Below, piece by piece: positions 25,046 to 34,705 of a stretch of DNA of 64,000 nucleotides. A program made the translations under genes and the position numbers. Each line of letters begins with the position of its first letter. Position 1 is the first letter of the stretch. The stretch lies in NCBI GenBank assembly GCA_965651265.1, contig CBFGRV010000006.1, positions 1 to 64,000 of the forward strand. The letters run 5' to 3'. Below the pieces are notes generated by a model, which worked only from the letters and a program-made list of their open reading frames with translations, was not told the origin of the DNA and ran no database searches. The stretch comes from CBFGRV01 sp965651265. Its GTDB lineage: Bacteria; Bacteroidota; Rhodothermia; Rhodothermales; VXPQ01.

Positions 25046-26064
25046 TCAGGAGGAGATGCTCTGCCAGGGGCCGGGAGCACGGCTTCGCGAGAGCCACGGG
25101 AAATGTCCGCGCGCTGCATCACAAATTTCGTCCACGAATAGCGCATCTTTGACGGCAGACTCTCCCAGAAGAAGCGGCTTCCGGGAGAAACGGCGAAGCT
25201 CGGCTCGAAATAACAATTGATGGTGCATCCGCGACAGACTTCATGGCGGCCCTCCATCTCGCGGTGCCGAGCAACGGTATCGGACTGCCATAGATCGAAA
25301 AGCCGGCCCTCGATGGGCAGCCGCTCCAAGCCGTAGTGGTAGCACGGTAGCACGAGCTCATTGAACGGAGAGATCACGACGCAGGTCGACACGGCGCGAC
25401 AGACGGGGTCGTCGGGGTCATTGCCGCCTCGACGGCGCAAGGTCAGAAAGGCATTGTTGAGGTAGGTGTAAGGCTTCCGTGCAAACCGCTCCATCTGAGC
25501 CAGCACCTCATCTCGCAGTCCGGCGCCGAGCTGATTGTACTCGAAGAGCGGATTGATGATGAGAATGAGCCGGTTGGGATAGGAAATGGTCTCGTAGATC
25601 TCCTCGAGGCGGTGGACGTTTTCGTTCGTGACCGTGAAGAGAAGGTCGGGGCGCTCGCCCAGCGAGAGCGCGATATCGATCGACTCCATCAACTTGTCGA
25701 AGCAGCGCACACCCCTCGAGGCATTGTGCTCCTCGGCACGCGAGGAATCGATCGAGAAATGCAGCATATCGATGAGTCCGGCCAGCTCTCGCGCACGTTT
25801 CGGATACAGAAGCCCGTTCGAAGTCACGGTCGTGATGAAGCCCAACTCCTTTGCGAGCTGGAGCAGCTCGGCAAGATCGGAGTGGAGGAGCGGTTCGCCC
25901 CCGGTGAAGTCCACGATGCGAACCCCCAAACGCTTGAGATCATGCAGATTGCGCCGGGCATCCTCGATGGCGATCATCGGCGACGGCTGCTCCCAGATAT
26001 CACAGAAGCCGCATTTCGCGTTACAGCGGTAGGTGACGTAGTAGTTGCAGAGGACGGGCTTCAT
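25006..26064 (-). CDS. Radical SAM protein with C-terminal cysteine-rich (SPASM-like) region
   Basis: A 352-residue radical S-adenosylmethionine enzyme. The CxxxCxxC cluster motif is Cys14-Cys18-Cys21 and GGEPL, which contacts SAM, is at 55-59. A second set of cysteines (222, 228, 241, 277, 280, 284) follows, arranged like an auxiliary-cluster domain (SPASM or twitch). The reaction is unknown: such proteins modify peptides, tRNA or lipids. No precursor peptide is recognised next to it. It is preceded by no obvious Shine-Dalgarno sequence and its last 40 nt overlap recJ tail to tail. The final 30 residues, encoded in the overlap region, look non-conserved. Confidence 0.85.
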   Translation of the reverse strand: MKPVLCNYYVTYRCNAKCGFCDIWEQPSPMIAIEDARRNLHDLKRLGVRIVDFTGGEPLLHSDLAELLQLAKELGFITTVTSNGLLYPKRARELAGLIDMLHFSIDSSRAEEHNASRGVRCFDKLMESIDIALSLGERPDLLFTVTNENVHRLEEIYETISYPNRLILIINPLFEYNQLGAGLRDEVLAQMERFARKPYTYLNNAFLTLRRRGGNDPDDPVCRAVSTCVVISPFNELVLPCYHYGLERLPIEGRLFDLWQSDTVARHREMEGRHEVCRGCTINCYFEPSFAVSPGSRFFWESLPSKMRYSWTKFVMQRADISRGSREAVLPAPGRASPPDHAGLIRTSSTRS

Positions 26065-26105
26065 GATTCAAAGGTAACCAGCGAGTGGTCGGCGCTCCAG
26101 CGTGT

Positions 26106-28061
26106 TTAGCGCGGTGTTCCGAATTCCACGAGAAGATCGAAGCGAATCGACATGTCGAAGTCGTCTCCGAGCGGATGGTATCGGGCGGTGTCCCGGAGTA
26201 GATTGGCGAGCGTCAGGCGCAAGTGAAGACGTCCAGCCAACAGACGCTTGTAGACGGAGAGATCCATCATCGTAGCCGAGCGAAGGTCGGGCACCGCCCC
26301 GTCGAGCGAGGCATACTCGAGCCAGGACGCGCCCGATTGCCGGACAATCGAAGCCTCCAGTTCGAAATCAGGAGCGAACGGTCCGTAGATGGATAGACCG
26401 AATTTTCGGCTCGGAACGGCGCGCCACACATCGTGGAACGGCTCATCGCCGGAGACAACTCCCTGAACGTGCGCGTAGAGTCGTTGGCGTCCGGGAAGCA
26501 TCCTGCTGGCATATTCCATCCAGGCTATGGCGAGCGTGCCCTGAGCGTATCTGTAGGTCAGCTCTGTCACAAGCGGGCGTCGATCGCCAAGACTGATCGA
26601 TCGATCGTAGATGTAGGTGTCGGCGGCAACGCGAACTCCAACTCCCGCTGCAACCGCGTGGCGCCGGTTGGGCGTCCACGTCCATTCGGCATCTCCCGTC
26701 GCTCGCACGACGATCGCGTCATCGGGCCCCGAAACCTGATCGGGGAATTCCGGGATGCCGGCACCGCGGCGCGCCCAATCGTCGACGATGTTCTGCTCGT
26801 GCGGCAAATCCTCGATGATGGTGACGTAGAAATCGCCGCGATGGAAGCGATCGGGCTGGACGGTGATGCCGGCGTACGCCTTCAGGGCAGAATGGTCGAG
26901 ATCGGTTGTGAGCATCCCCCCGCCCTGGTACTCGACCGTCTCCGACATCCGACCAGCAATGGCGGCGTAAAGCGCGCCGGTAAACCGGCCGACTTCGTCC
27001 ACCGGAAGGCGATCGAAGCGCGCGGTGCCACCCAGAACGACGACGCGTCGCGTAAGCGTTCGACCGATAGCGGAGTTCAGGGTGAGGCTCCGCCGATCCC
27101 ATTGTAGCGGAATGCTTCCGCCGGCGGGATTCTCCGCGTACAAACCCACGACGGAGATCTGATGCCGCAGCGATGTCCGGCGCGTGATATTGTGCTGGAG
27201 GAGCGCAGAGACATTGGCCGCGCGATAGCGCGTCGCGACTTCGGCCGACGCATGCGGGAGGTACGGATACAGTCGACCGGCGGCGGCCAGACCCACGATG
27301 CGCGCTCCGAAACCGGACCCGTCCCAGGAGGCCGTCACCACCGGAGAAATCATCTCATTCCTGGGTGGGCTGTGCATCGGATCGAGCCGGACCACCCGCT
27401 GCAGGACGGGCGGCTGCGTCAGATAGTGACGTTGGAAAGCGCCGGCGACGCGGAAGCCGGCTCGCTCGCCGCCGGCTTCCGCCACAGATCGAAAATCCGG
27501 GCCCTGCGTGTCGACGTTGGGAACGTCGTCGACATAAGCGAACGGACCCGGATCTCCGACCTCACTAGTCGAGGTGATCCCCGCTTCGACGCGAGCCCCA
27601 TCAACCACAGGGCGCGTGTGGATGTGGATGGCGCCCCGTCCGGCAAAAGTGCCGAAAATGAGGGCAGGTTTCGCGACGATCTCGATGCGGTCGATGGCCT
27701 CCACCGGGATGCCAATGAGGTGGAGTGAGCCCGTGTCCAGAAGCCCCAGCTCAACGAGATGGCCGTCCACGTAAACGGCGGGTCCCGGCTCGTGGAAAGA
27801 CGATAGCCCATTTAACTGAAATCGATGCCCGAATCCGTCGACGGTGGCGCCTCGGGCGGCCTGCACGTAGCGCAATGCCTCAGCCAGCCGGGTAATTCCT
27901 TTGCGGCGGAGTTCGTCCCCATCGATCACTTGCTCGGCACCGTATCGCTCGGTCTGCTGCGCGCGGGCGTCTACAGCCAGGAGTGCCGGCGCTACCAGCC
28001 ACATCATGGCGAGCCAGAGCCCGACAGACGGGATCATCGAGTACGTCGGCGGCACCTCCAT
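26106..28061 (-). CDS. TonB-dependent receptor-like outer membrane protein
   Basis: A 651-residue exported protein. After a signal peptide (cleavage near DARAQ, about residue 35) comes a plug domain (VIDGDELRRKGITRLAEALRYV, then VDGHLVELG, IDRIEIVAKPA and GRGAIHIHTR), as in TonB-dependent transporters. The remaining 500 residues alternate like beta-strands of a barrel. The barrel is short for the family, and I see neither an N-terminal carboxypeptidase-like repeat nor a clear TonB box. ATG 28061 was preferred to an in-frame TTG 13 codons upstream. It follows a small outer-membrane gene by 14 nt, so the two are probably one operon. Ligand unknown. Confidence 0.75.
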   Translation of the reverse strand: MEVPPTYSMIPSVGLWLAMMWLVAPALLAVDARAQQTERYGAEQVIDGDELRRKGITRLAEALRYVQAARGATVDGFGHRFQLNGLSSFHEPGPAVYVDGHLVELGLLDTGSLHLIGIPVEAIDRIEIVAKPALIFGTFAGRGAIHIHTRPVVDGARVEAGITSTSEVGDPGPFAYVDDVPNVDTQGPDFRSVAEAGGERAGFRVAGAFQRHYLTQPPVLQRVVRLDPMHSPPRNEMISPVVTASWDGSGFGARIVGLAAAGRLYPYLPHASAEVATRYRAANVSALLQHNITRRTSLRHQISVVGLYAENPAGGSIPLQWDRRSLTLNSAIGRTLTRRVVVLGGTARFDRLPVDEVGRFTGALYAAIAGRMSETVEYQGGGMLTTDLDHSALKAYAGITVQPDRFHRGDFYVTIIEDLPHEQNIVDDWARRGAGIPEFPDQVSGPDDAIVVRATGDAEWTWTPNRRHAVAAGVGVRVAADTYIYDRSISLGDRRPLVTELTYRYAQGTLAIAWMEYASRMLPGRQRLYAHVQGVVSGDEPFHDVWRAVPSRKFGLSIYGPFAPDFELEASIVRQSGASWLEYASLDGAVPDLRSATMMDLSVYKRLLAGRLHLRLTLANLLRDTARYHPLGDDFDMSIRFDLLVEFGTPR

Positions 28062-28075
28062 CCCCAAGATGCTTC

Positions 28076-28681
28076 TCACCGGAGTAGGGGGCGTAGCCAA
28101 TCCGGCGTTTCGAGCACCAGCGCCAATCCACCCGTCACGTGAACGATGTCGATCGGCGTCGACGTGTAGACGCGCAGCATTCCTGTCCGAACCATGACTC
28201 GCACCTGCCTCGATACCGGGACGCGCGCGCCGATCGAGCCCCCCAGCATGAGCTCACTTTCGCGGCGGGCGTACCCGATGGGCTGCTCGTCGAACATCAT
28301 AAGGTACATTCCGGCGTGGAGGGTACCCTCGACGATCAGTCGATCCACCAGCTCGAGGGAATGGCCCCATCCAAATTGAAGGAGCGTACTCCAGAAATCA
28401 GCCTCCGGCCCTGCTTGAAAGCAGTTTCTAGCTACACCCACGCCAAATTCCAGATCTCCGATGCGTGCCGGAACTCGCAGGTGGGCGCCGGGCGTCACCC
28501 CCGTCGTCCAGTGATCTTGAAATCGGCCCTGGCCCAGGTCCCATCCTGCCGTGGCAGAGACGATCAACCGTGAGTACGGCTCCGTCGAGGCCCTCTGGGC
28601 AACGCTATCCGTGGCGAGGCCAACGGAGCCGGCAAGGAAAGCCAGAGCGGTTAGTGCGGCAATCTGGAGGTGGATCGTCAT
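28076..28681 (-). CDS. Small outer membrane beta-barrel-like protein
   Basis: A 201-residue exported protein. It starts with a good signal peptide (TIHLQIAALTALAFLAGSVG, cleavage near SVAQ) and continues with strands of alternating residues and aromatic ends (LIVSATAGWDLGQGRF, LEFGVGVARNCF, VMVRTGMLRVYTS), as in 8-strand barrels. No named family was recognised. It is immediately upstream of the TonB-receptor-like gene and may work with it. A start 8 codons earlier (28705) is possible but gives a less typical signal peptide. Confidence 0.65.
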   Translation of the reverse strand: MTIHLQIAALTALAFLAGSVGLATDSVAQRASTEPYSRLIVSATAGWDLGQGRFQDHWTTGVTPGAHLRVPARIGDLEFGVGVARNCFQAGPEADFWSTLLQFGWGHSLELVDRLIVEGTLHAGMYLMMFDEQPIGYARRESELMLGGSIGARVPVSRQVRVMVRTGMLRVYTSTPIDIVHVTGGLALVLETPDWLRPLLR

Positions 28682-28940
28682 GTCTGCATCGGAAGGCCTG
28701 GACAAAGATAGCAGACCCTCGCCCGGGAATCGATGGAGGAGGGCCGCCGCCTCGTTCGACGCCGCTCAACGCCTTTGGAGCGCGGAGTAGGTAATTCTGG
28801 ACGGTCTTTTCACCATGTCGTCACGACTCCGCCGTGAAACCTTACGAACCTACACGTACCTCAAGCTTTATTTAGGTTTTTGATGCAGTGCGTGCGCCTG
28901 GCCAACTCACGCGGCATTTCCAACAATCAGTTCAGTTGTG

Positions 28941-30425
28941 ATGCACGACAAGGCCTTGGACCTTGTGCCCGTTGGCTATTACGTACTGGACGAGGCGGGC
29001 CATGTCGTAGATGTGAGCGCAGCAGGCTCAGAGGTCTTCCGCACGGAGATCGATGACCTCATCGGTCAACATTTTAGTGACCTGGTATTCCCGGCTGACG
29101 TCGCCGAATTCCGCGACTACCTGCAGCGTGTAGCGAAGTCTTGTGCCCGCGAATCCGCTCGTCTCAGGCTCCGCCGAAAGGATGGATCCGTTTTCCCGGC
29201 CGATCTCTTCGGCCTCTCGGAGAAATCAGTAGACGGATCCGCGGAGCGATTCCACGTCTCCGTCATTACGACGGCTGGAGAACTGATCCGCGCCAAAGAG
29301 GAGGCGGAGCAGATGATTCGCCTCAAGAACGCCTTCGTGGCCAACATGAGTCACGAGATCCGCACCCCTCTGACGGGGATCATCGGGTTCGCCACCGTGC
29401 TCGCCAAAGAGCTGCCCGAGAAGCATCGCGAATTTGCGGAGCTCATCGAGGAGAGCGGCCGAAGGCTTCTGGAGATGCTGAATTCCGTCCTCGACCTGGC
29501 TAAGCTCGAGTCGAACGAGATGAGGCTCGAGCGGCGGAAGATCGACGTCGCGGCCGAAGCGCGCCGCGTCGTGGCCCTGCTCGCACCCATCGCCCGCGAG
29601 AAGGGCGTCCGGGTGCTCGTCGAGCTCGACGGCGATGATCATTCACCCACCATCCAATCCGACCGCGCCGCACTGAATCGCATCCTCCACAACCTCATCG
29701 GAAACGCCATCAAGTTCACGGATGATGGAGAGGTGACTCTCCGCATTGGCGTAGAGGACGATCTCGTGGTCTGCACCGTGTCGGATACGGGAATCGGGAT
29801 CGATCCGGAGTTCATCCCCCACCTCTTCGATGAGTTTCGGCAGGAGAGCTACGGCACGGATCGGTCGCATCCCGGGTCCGGATTGGGCCTCACCATCACG
29901 AAGCGGCTCGTCGAGCTGCTCGGCGGCGAGATCGTGGTGTCCAGCCGCAAGGGAGAAGGCTCTACGTTCTGCGTCCGGATTCCACGAGGAGCGGACGCTT
30001 TCGATGACCCAGGCCTGGATGAACAGGCCTCCGACGATGGCCCAAAGACGGCGGTGTCCACCGGTTCACATCACATCCTTCTCGTGGAGGACAACGTGGA
30101 TACGCAGCACCTGCTCCTGGAGCTGCTGGAGGAGCACTTCGATGTGACCGTCGTCGGCAATGCCAACGACGCCTTCGAAGCTGCGAGCCGAGCTCAGTTC
30201 GATTTCATCCTCATGGACATCCACCTGGGAGAGGGGCCGGATGGCGTCACGCTCCTGAAACAGCTTCGCCGGCTCCCGGAGTATCGCGAGACGCCGGTAG
30301 TGGCGCTGACCGCTTATGCCTTGCCGGGCGACCGCGAGAAGTTTCTCGAGCAGGGGTTCACGGCCTACATGAGCAAGCCGTTCGATGTGGATGAGCTGCT
30401 CGAGTTGGCCCTTCAGCTGGGATGA
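28941..30425 (+). CDS. Hybrid sensor histidine kinase with PAS and receiver domains
   Basis: A soluble 494-residue signalling protein. Order: PAS domain (about 5-112), dimerisation/phosphoacceptor domain with His138 in MSHEIRTPL, ATPase domain with N box (ILHNLIGNAIKF, 248-259), G1 DTGIG (282-286) and G2 GSGLGL (312-317), then a receiver domain with phosphoacceptor Asp426 in LMDIHLG. No membrane segment is present, so the signal should be cytoplasmic and sensed by the PAS domain. No output regulator is adjacent; the attached receiver may act by protein contact or through a phosphotransfer protein. The in-frame GTG immediately before the ATG is an alternative start. Confidence 0.92.
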   Translation: MHDKALDLVPVGYYVLDEAGHVVDVSAAGSEVFRTEIDDLIGQHFSDLVFPADVAEFRDYLQRVAKSCARESARLRLRRKDGSVFPADLFGLSEKSVDGSAERFHVSVITTAGELIRAKEEAEQMIRLKNAFVANMSHEIRTPLTGIIGFATVLAKELPEKHREFAELIEESGRRLLEMLNSVLDLAKLESNEMRLERRKIDVAAEARRVVALLAPIAREKGVRVLVELDGDDHSPTIQSDRAALNRILHNLIGNAIKFTDDGEVTLRIGVEDDLVVCTVSDTGIGIDPEFIPHLFDEFRQESYGTDRSHPGSGLGLTITKRLVELLGGEIVVSSRKGEGSTFCVRIPRGADAFDDPGLDEQASDDGPKTAVSTGSHHILLVEDNVDTQHLLLELLEEHFDVTVVGNANDAFEAASRAQFDFILMDIHLGEGPDGVTLLKQLRRLPEYRETPVVALTAYALPGDREKFLEQGFTAYMSKPFDVDELLELALQLG

Positions 30426-30449
30426 TCGCCCTAGTCGGACTAGGCGAAT
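30424..30449. terminator. Inverted repeat between convergent histidine kinase and PBP1A genes
   Basis: GATCGCC-CTAGTC and GACTAG-GCGAATC form an imperfect stem over the kinase stop codon. It lies in the 54-nt gap between convergent genes. There is no U-tract on either side, so it could be a weak bidirectional terminator or only a chance repeat. Confidence 0.3.
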
Positions 30450-30479
30450 CGCGATTGTCTGAATGGAGAACGGACAGGC

Positions 30480-32885
30480 TTAACCCCCCTCCTCGTCCTC
30501 GCCATCATCCGAGCCATCGGGCGTCTGGATGTCGACATCCTCCAACACTCGCTGAGCTCGGTTGAGCGAATCTGCCGTCTCGACGTCCTCGATATCCTCG
30601 TACGGTTCCTCCATCTCGTATTCGGATCCATCTTCCTCGAGGTCATCCTCATCGAATGGATCGCCGAGAAGGCTGTCGGACCGTATGCGAAGGGAATCGC
30701 GCACGACCCCGATGGAGTCCAAATACGCCGCATAGCGCATTTCGGCGTCATGATAAGACGTGTCGGGGGGCTGTGGCTCTACCCACCCGGCCGGGGGGCG
30801 GAACCGTGCTTCGGTCGAAAGCACATCGTCGGCGACACGGCGCGCATTCCGGTAAAATTGCCCGACGACCGGCAGCGCCGTGTGCGCGCCTTGCTGATAG
30901 TACCGGCTCTGGAAGTAGATCGAGGGACTTGTGAAGCCCACCCATGACCCCATCACCAGGTTGGGGTGCACCAGGATGAACCAGCCGTCGGCGCCGTTCT
31001 GCGACGTACCCGTCTTCGCAGCCACGTCGCCCCGTACCCCGTACGATCGGATGCGAACTCCCGTGCCGTAGTCCACCACACCGCGCATCATGTCGAGCAC
31101 CGAGTAGGCGACGGTCGATGGAATCGCGCTGCGGCTCTCGCCGCTGAACCGAGCGATGACATTTCCCCGTTGATCCTCGATGCGCGTGACGAAGATCGGC
31201 TCTCTGTAATGGCCATAGTTGGCCAGCGTCCCATAGGCGCCAATCATCTCGAGCAACGATACGGGGCTCGTGCCCAGCCCAAGGGAGGGCACCACGTCGA
31301 GCTCACTCTGGATGCCCATCCGGCGCGCGTAATCCGCCACCCGGCTCGCGCCGACGCGCTGCACGAGCTGCGCGGTCACCGTGTTCTTGGAGTAGGCGAG
31401 CGCATCTCGCAACGTGATCATTTGCCCTGATGCAGACCCCACATTCCGAGGTGACCACCTTCGCCGGGTGTCCGGATCCACGTAGGTCACGACCTCATCG
31501 CGCACGAGGGACACGGGCGAGAAGCCGCTCCCCAGGGCCGCCGCGTAGACGAACGGCTTGAAGGTCGAACCCGGCTGTCGCTTCGACATCGCCACGTGAT
31601 CGTATTGCACCTCCCCGAAATCGCGCCCCCCGACCCAGGCCACCACGTGGCCGTTCGACGGGTTCATGGCGGCAAAGCCGATTTGCACCTGTCGAAGTTG
31701 GTTCTTCAGGCTGTCGACGAAGGCGGCATCCGCACGAAGTGAATCGATGGCGGCTCCGTCATCGAGTCCCGCATCCGTCATCTCGCGGTAGCGCACGGTA
31801 CGCCGGATCATCGCGTTTACATTCTCGGGATACCCATTCCAGAATCGCTCCACGCCCACCGTTCGGTTCGCGGCATCCTGCAGACGATCCCCGACCTCAT
31901 CGACGGCCGACTGCGCCGCCTCCTGAAGGCGCGAATCGATGGTCGTAAACACGCGCAGACCACCCGTGTACAGGTTGATGTCGTAGCGCTCGGCCCAATC
32001 ATCCAGCCACTGCCGGAGGTACTCCGCGAAATGTGGCGCCAACCCTTCCGCACGATTCAGGCGCTTGAAGTTGAGCGTGGAGGGCACGTCCCGCATTTCC
32101 TCAAACTCCTCGGGCTCGAGGTAGCCGTGCTCGACCATCTTCTCGAGAACCACATTCCGCCGCTCGTGCGACCGTTCCGGATGCCGCACCGGATTGTAGT
32201 AGGCCGTGCCCTTGAGCATGCCGACCAGCGTCGCCGCGCCTTTCGGGTTGAGTTCCGAGGCGGGCACCTGGAAGTAGGTCTGCGCGGCCGCCTCGATGCC
32301 GAACGCGTTATACATGAAGGGCACGGTGTTCAGGTACATCTCGAGGATGTCGTCTTTGTCGTACATCGACTCGATCCTGACGGCCGTAATCCATTCCTTG
32401 ATCTTCCGGGTCACCATCCAATCGTCGTAGATCCCCGGGAAGGCGTTCCGGGCGAATTGCATCGTGATGGTCGATCCGCCCTGAACGTCGCCGGCCAGGG
32501 TCCGGAAGAAGGAGCCGACCGTCCGCCACAAATCGATTCCGTGGTGCTTGTAAAACCGGTGATCCTCCGTTGCGATGAGCGCCCGGACGACCCACGGCGA
32601 AATCTCGTCCAGCGTCACCCACCGGCGGTTCTTGTCCTGGTAGGACGTCAGCTCGACCCCGTCGGCCGAGTATACCACCGTGGCCTGCTCGAAACGTGAC
32701 TTCTCCAGCTCGTCCGTCGAGGGCAGCTCGGTCAGCAGCACGATCCAATAGGCCAGCATTCCGACGAGCCCGACACAGACGGTCAACAGGATGATGGTAA
32801 TGGGCCGGGTGCGGCGATCACGAAGCCGCTCCCTGACCCGCTCGATCCGTCCCACCGCCACTTTCTGCCAAGGGTACCCTTCCAT
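30480..32885 (-). CDS. Class A penicillin-binding protein 1A
   Basis: A bifunctional peptidoglycan synthase. The 801-residue protein has a short cytoplasmic tail, one membrane segment (about 29-51), a GT51 glycosyltransferase domain with catalytic Glu107 in EDHRFYKHHG and GGSTITMQ, then a transpeptidase domain with Ser440 in GSTFKPF, SKNT and KTGTS (Lys624). Length is normal for PBP1A. Beyond residue 735 there is a periplasmic tail of about 60 residues made mostly of Asp and Glu, ending GEDEEGG, which is unusual. The gene is alone on its strand, convergent with the histidine kinase and divergent from a glycosyltransferase. Confidence 0.93.
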   Translation of the reverse strand: MEGYPWQKVAVGRIERVRERLRDRRTRPITIILLTVCVGLVGMLAYWIVLLTELPSTDELEKSRFEQATVVYSADGVELTSYQDKNRRWVTLDEISPWVVRALIATEDHRFYKHHGIDLWRTVGSFFRTLAGDVQGGSTITMQFARNAFPGIYDDWMVTRKIKEWITAVRIESMYDKDDILEMYLNTVPFMYNAFGIEAAAQTYFQVPASELNPKGAATLVGMLKGTAYYNPVRHPERSHERRNVVLEKMVEHGYLEPEEFEEMRDVPSTLNFKRLNRAEGLAPHFAEYLRQWLDDWAERYDINLYTGGLRVFTTIDSRLQEAAQSAVDEVGDRLQDAANRTVGVERFWNGYPENVNAMIRRTVRYREMTDAGLDDGAAIDSLRADAAFVDSLKNQLRQVQIGFAAMNPSNGHVVAWVGGRDFGEVQYDHVAMSKRQPGSTFKPFVYAAALGSGFSPVSLVRDEVVTYVDPDTRRRWSPRNVGSASGQMITLRDALAYSKNTVTAQLVQRVGASRVADYARRMGIQSELDVVPSLGLGTSPVSLLEMIGAYGTLANYGHYREPIFVTRIEDQRGNVIARFSGESRSAIPSTVAYSVLDMMRGVVDYGTGVRIRSYGVRGDVAAKTGTSQNGADGWFILVHPNLVMGSWVGFTSPSIYFQSRYYQQGAHTALPVVGQFYRNARRVADDVLSTEARFRPPAGWVEPQPPDTSYHDAEMRYAAYLDSIGVVRDSLRIRSDSLLGDPFDEDDLEEDGSEYEMEEPYEDIEDVETADSLNRAQRVLEDVDIQTPDGSDDGEDEEGG

Positions 32886-33037
32886 ATTGCGCTCTCCATT
32901 CGAAAGATCTTCGGTTCAACCCGAGCCCTCCGGGGGAGTTGTTGTGTGGGGTAGGGCTGCGGTGACGTTCTTGGAAACCTTGGAAGGTCGTTGCGTCGGC
33001 CTGCTATATTGCACGCTTCATAACACCGGCCTACACC

Positions 33038-34705
33038 ATGCTCTGCCTCGTACACGGCTACGGTTTGACTGGATCGGGTAGCAACCAGTGGACGCGATCC
33101 ATCGCACGCGGGCTTTGCGAACTCGGCGAGACCGTACACCTGGTGTGTCAGGAAAACCGCCCTGAGCAGTTCGATTTCATCGCAGAAGCGCACGCCTACG
33201 ATCCGTCGGGCGAGCCCACGTTGCTGTTTCGGAGGAATGTCCCGTTCCGGGGACGCTGCATCATGCATCGGCCCCTACTCGAGATCCTTCCGACGTATGT
33301 CCGCCCGGCGCCCGGTGTCACGTCCATGGCCTCCATCCTGGACCTTCCGCGGGAGAAGCTCGACGATTACGTGGCGCGCAACGAGGCCACGCTGCGCCGC
33401 ATCCTGGCGGATCACGACATCAGCGCCGTGCACGTGAATCATGTGGTGTTGATGGCCGTCGCCGTACACCGGGCGTGCCGGGCCGCCGGCGTACCATTCG
33501 GCGTGATGCCGCATGGCAGCGCCATCGAGTATGTCGTCAAGCACGACGAACGCATGCGGGAGCTCGCCCGCGCGGCCCTTGCCGATGCGCACACGATCTT
33601 TTTGCTCAGCGATGAGATGCGCGAACGCATTCAGTCCGTCTTCCCGGAGATCACGGACGCCGAAGCGAAGATGGTGATGGCCAGTGCCGGCGTCGACACC
33701 CGGCAATTCCAGGTGATCCCGCGATCCGCCCGCATGGAGAGCATCGGTCGGCTAAAGGATGCGATGGCGGATTCACCCCGCGGCTGCCGTCTCGATCAGC
33801 AGCGCGCCCTCCACGAGGGCCTTCGAGAAGACCTGGAGCTCGACGAGCTGCTCGCATTGCTGGCCGGATTCAGTGATTTCCCGCCGAAGCTGCCCGACGA
33901 GGCCGTCGAGAAGCGGTTGGATGGAATCGACTGGACTTCCGATGACATCATCCTGTATGTCGGGAAGCTGATCGGATACAAGGGCCTGCCTGCGCTCATT
34001 GTGGCCTTTCCGGCCATCCTCGAACGGCGCCCGAATGCCCGGCTCATCGTGGCGGGAAGAGGCAATCTCCGCGGCGCACTCCAGGCGCTGGTCTACGCCC
34101 TTGCCGACGGCCACCGGCGCCTCGCACGAAACATCCTCGAGTGGGGTGGCGCCGTGGAAGGTGAGGAACGCCTCCCGTTCGAACGGCCCATCCACTTCTT
34201 GCACAATCTGGAAAGACGCGACCTGCTCGATGCTTACTTCGAGCGAGCCGCATGTGCCGATCTGATCGACAAGGTCATCTTCACCGGGTATCTCGAGCAT
34301 CATCTTCTTTGCCACCTCTTCCCCTGTTGCGACGTCGCCATCTTTCCGTCGGTCGTCAAGGAGGCTGCCCCCCTCGTGGTCCCCGAGGCCATGGCATCCG
34401 GATGCTTTCCGATCGGCACGGACTACGCCGGCATGGGAACGAGCCTCGACGTGGCGGCCGAAGCCGTGCCCGACGATATCGGCCGGCTCATGCGGCTCAG
34501 GCACGATCCGCGCTATACCACTTGCGACATCGTGGAGAACGTCCCCCGTGCCCTGGAGCACACGGACGATTACAGAGAAGCATTGCGGGATCTCGCCGTG
34601 CGGCGCTACGACTGGCGAAGTGTCGCCGGGTCGCTAGCCACGCACATGAAAGCCATGGCAGGCTATGCTTCGACGGCGAATTGGAGCGACGCGAGCCGTC
34701 TGTAG
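33038..34705 (+). CDS. GT4-type glycosyltransferase
   Basis: A 555-residue GT-B glycosyltransferase. The N-terminal loop HGYGLTGSGSNQWTRSIARGL (7-27) is the glycine-rich acceptor-side start of GT4 enzymes. In the second half YVGKLIGYKGLPALI and SVVKEAAPLVVPEAMASG mark the sugar-nucleotide site, with the usual ExxxxxxxE glutamates. It is longer than the usual 350-420 residues because of an inserted stretch around 230-290 and another around 340-390. Donor and acceptor are unknown; cell-surface polysaccharide or lipid glycosylation is likely. Its final 43 nt overlap, tail to tail, the end of the ABC exporter gene. Confidence 0.78.
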   Translation: MLCLVHGYGLTGSGSNQWTRSIARGLCELGETVHLVCQENRPEQFDFIAEAHAYDPSGEPTLLFRRNVPFRGRCIMHRPLLEILPTYVRPAPGVTSMASILDLPREKLDDYVARNEATLRRILADHDISAVHVNHVVLMAVAVHRACRAAGVPFGVMPHGSAIEYVVKHDERMRELARAALADAHTIFLLSDEMRERIQSVFPEITDAEAKMVMASAGVDTRQFQVIPRSARMESIGRLKDAMADSPRGCRLDQQRALHEGLREDLELDELLALLAGFSDFPPKLPDEAVEKRLDGIDWTSDDIILYVGKLIGYKGLPALIVAFPAILERRPNARLIVAGRGNLRGALQALVYALADGHRRLARNILEWGGAVEGEERLPFERPIHFLHNLERRDLLDAYFERAACADLIDKVIFTGYLEHHLLCHLFPCCDVAIFPSVVKEAAPLVVPEAMASGCFPIGTDYAGMGTSLDVAAEAVPDDIGRLMRLRHDPRYTTCDIVENVPRALEHTDDYREALRDLAVRRYDWRSVAGSLATHMKAMAGYASTANWSDASRL

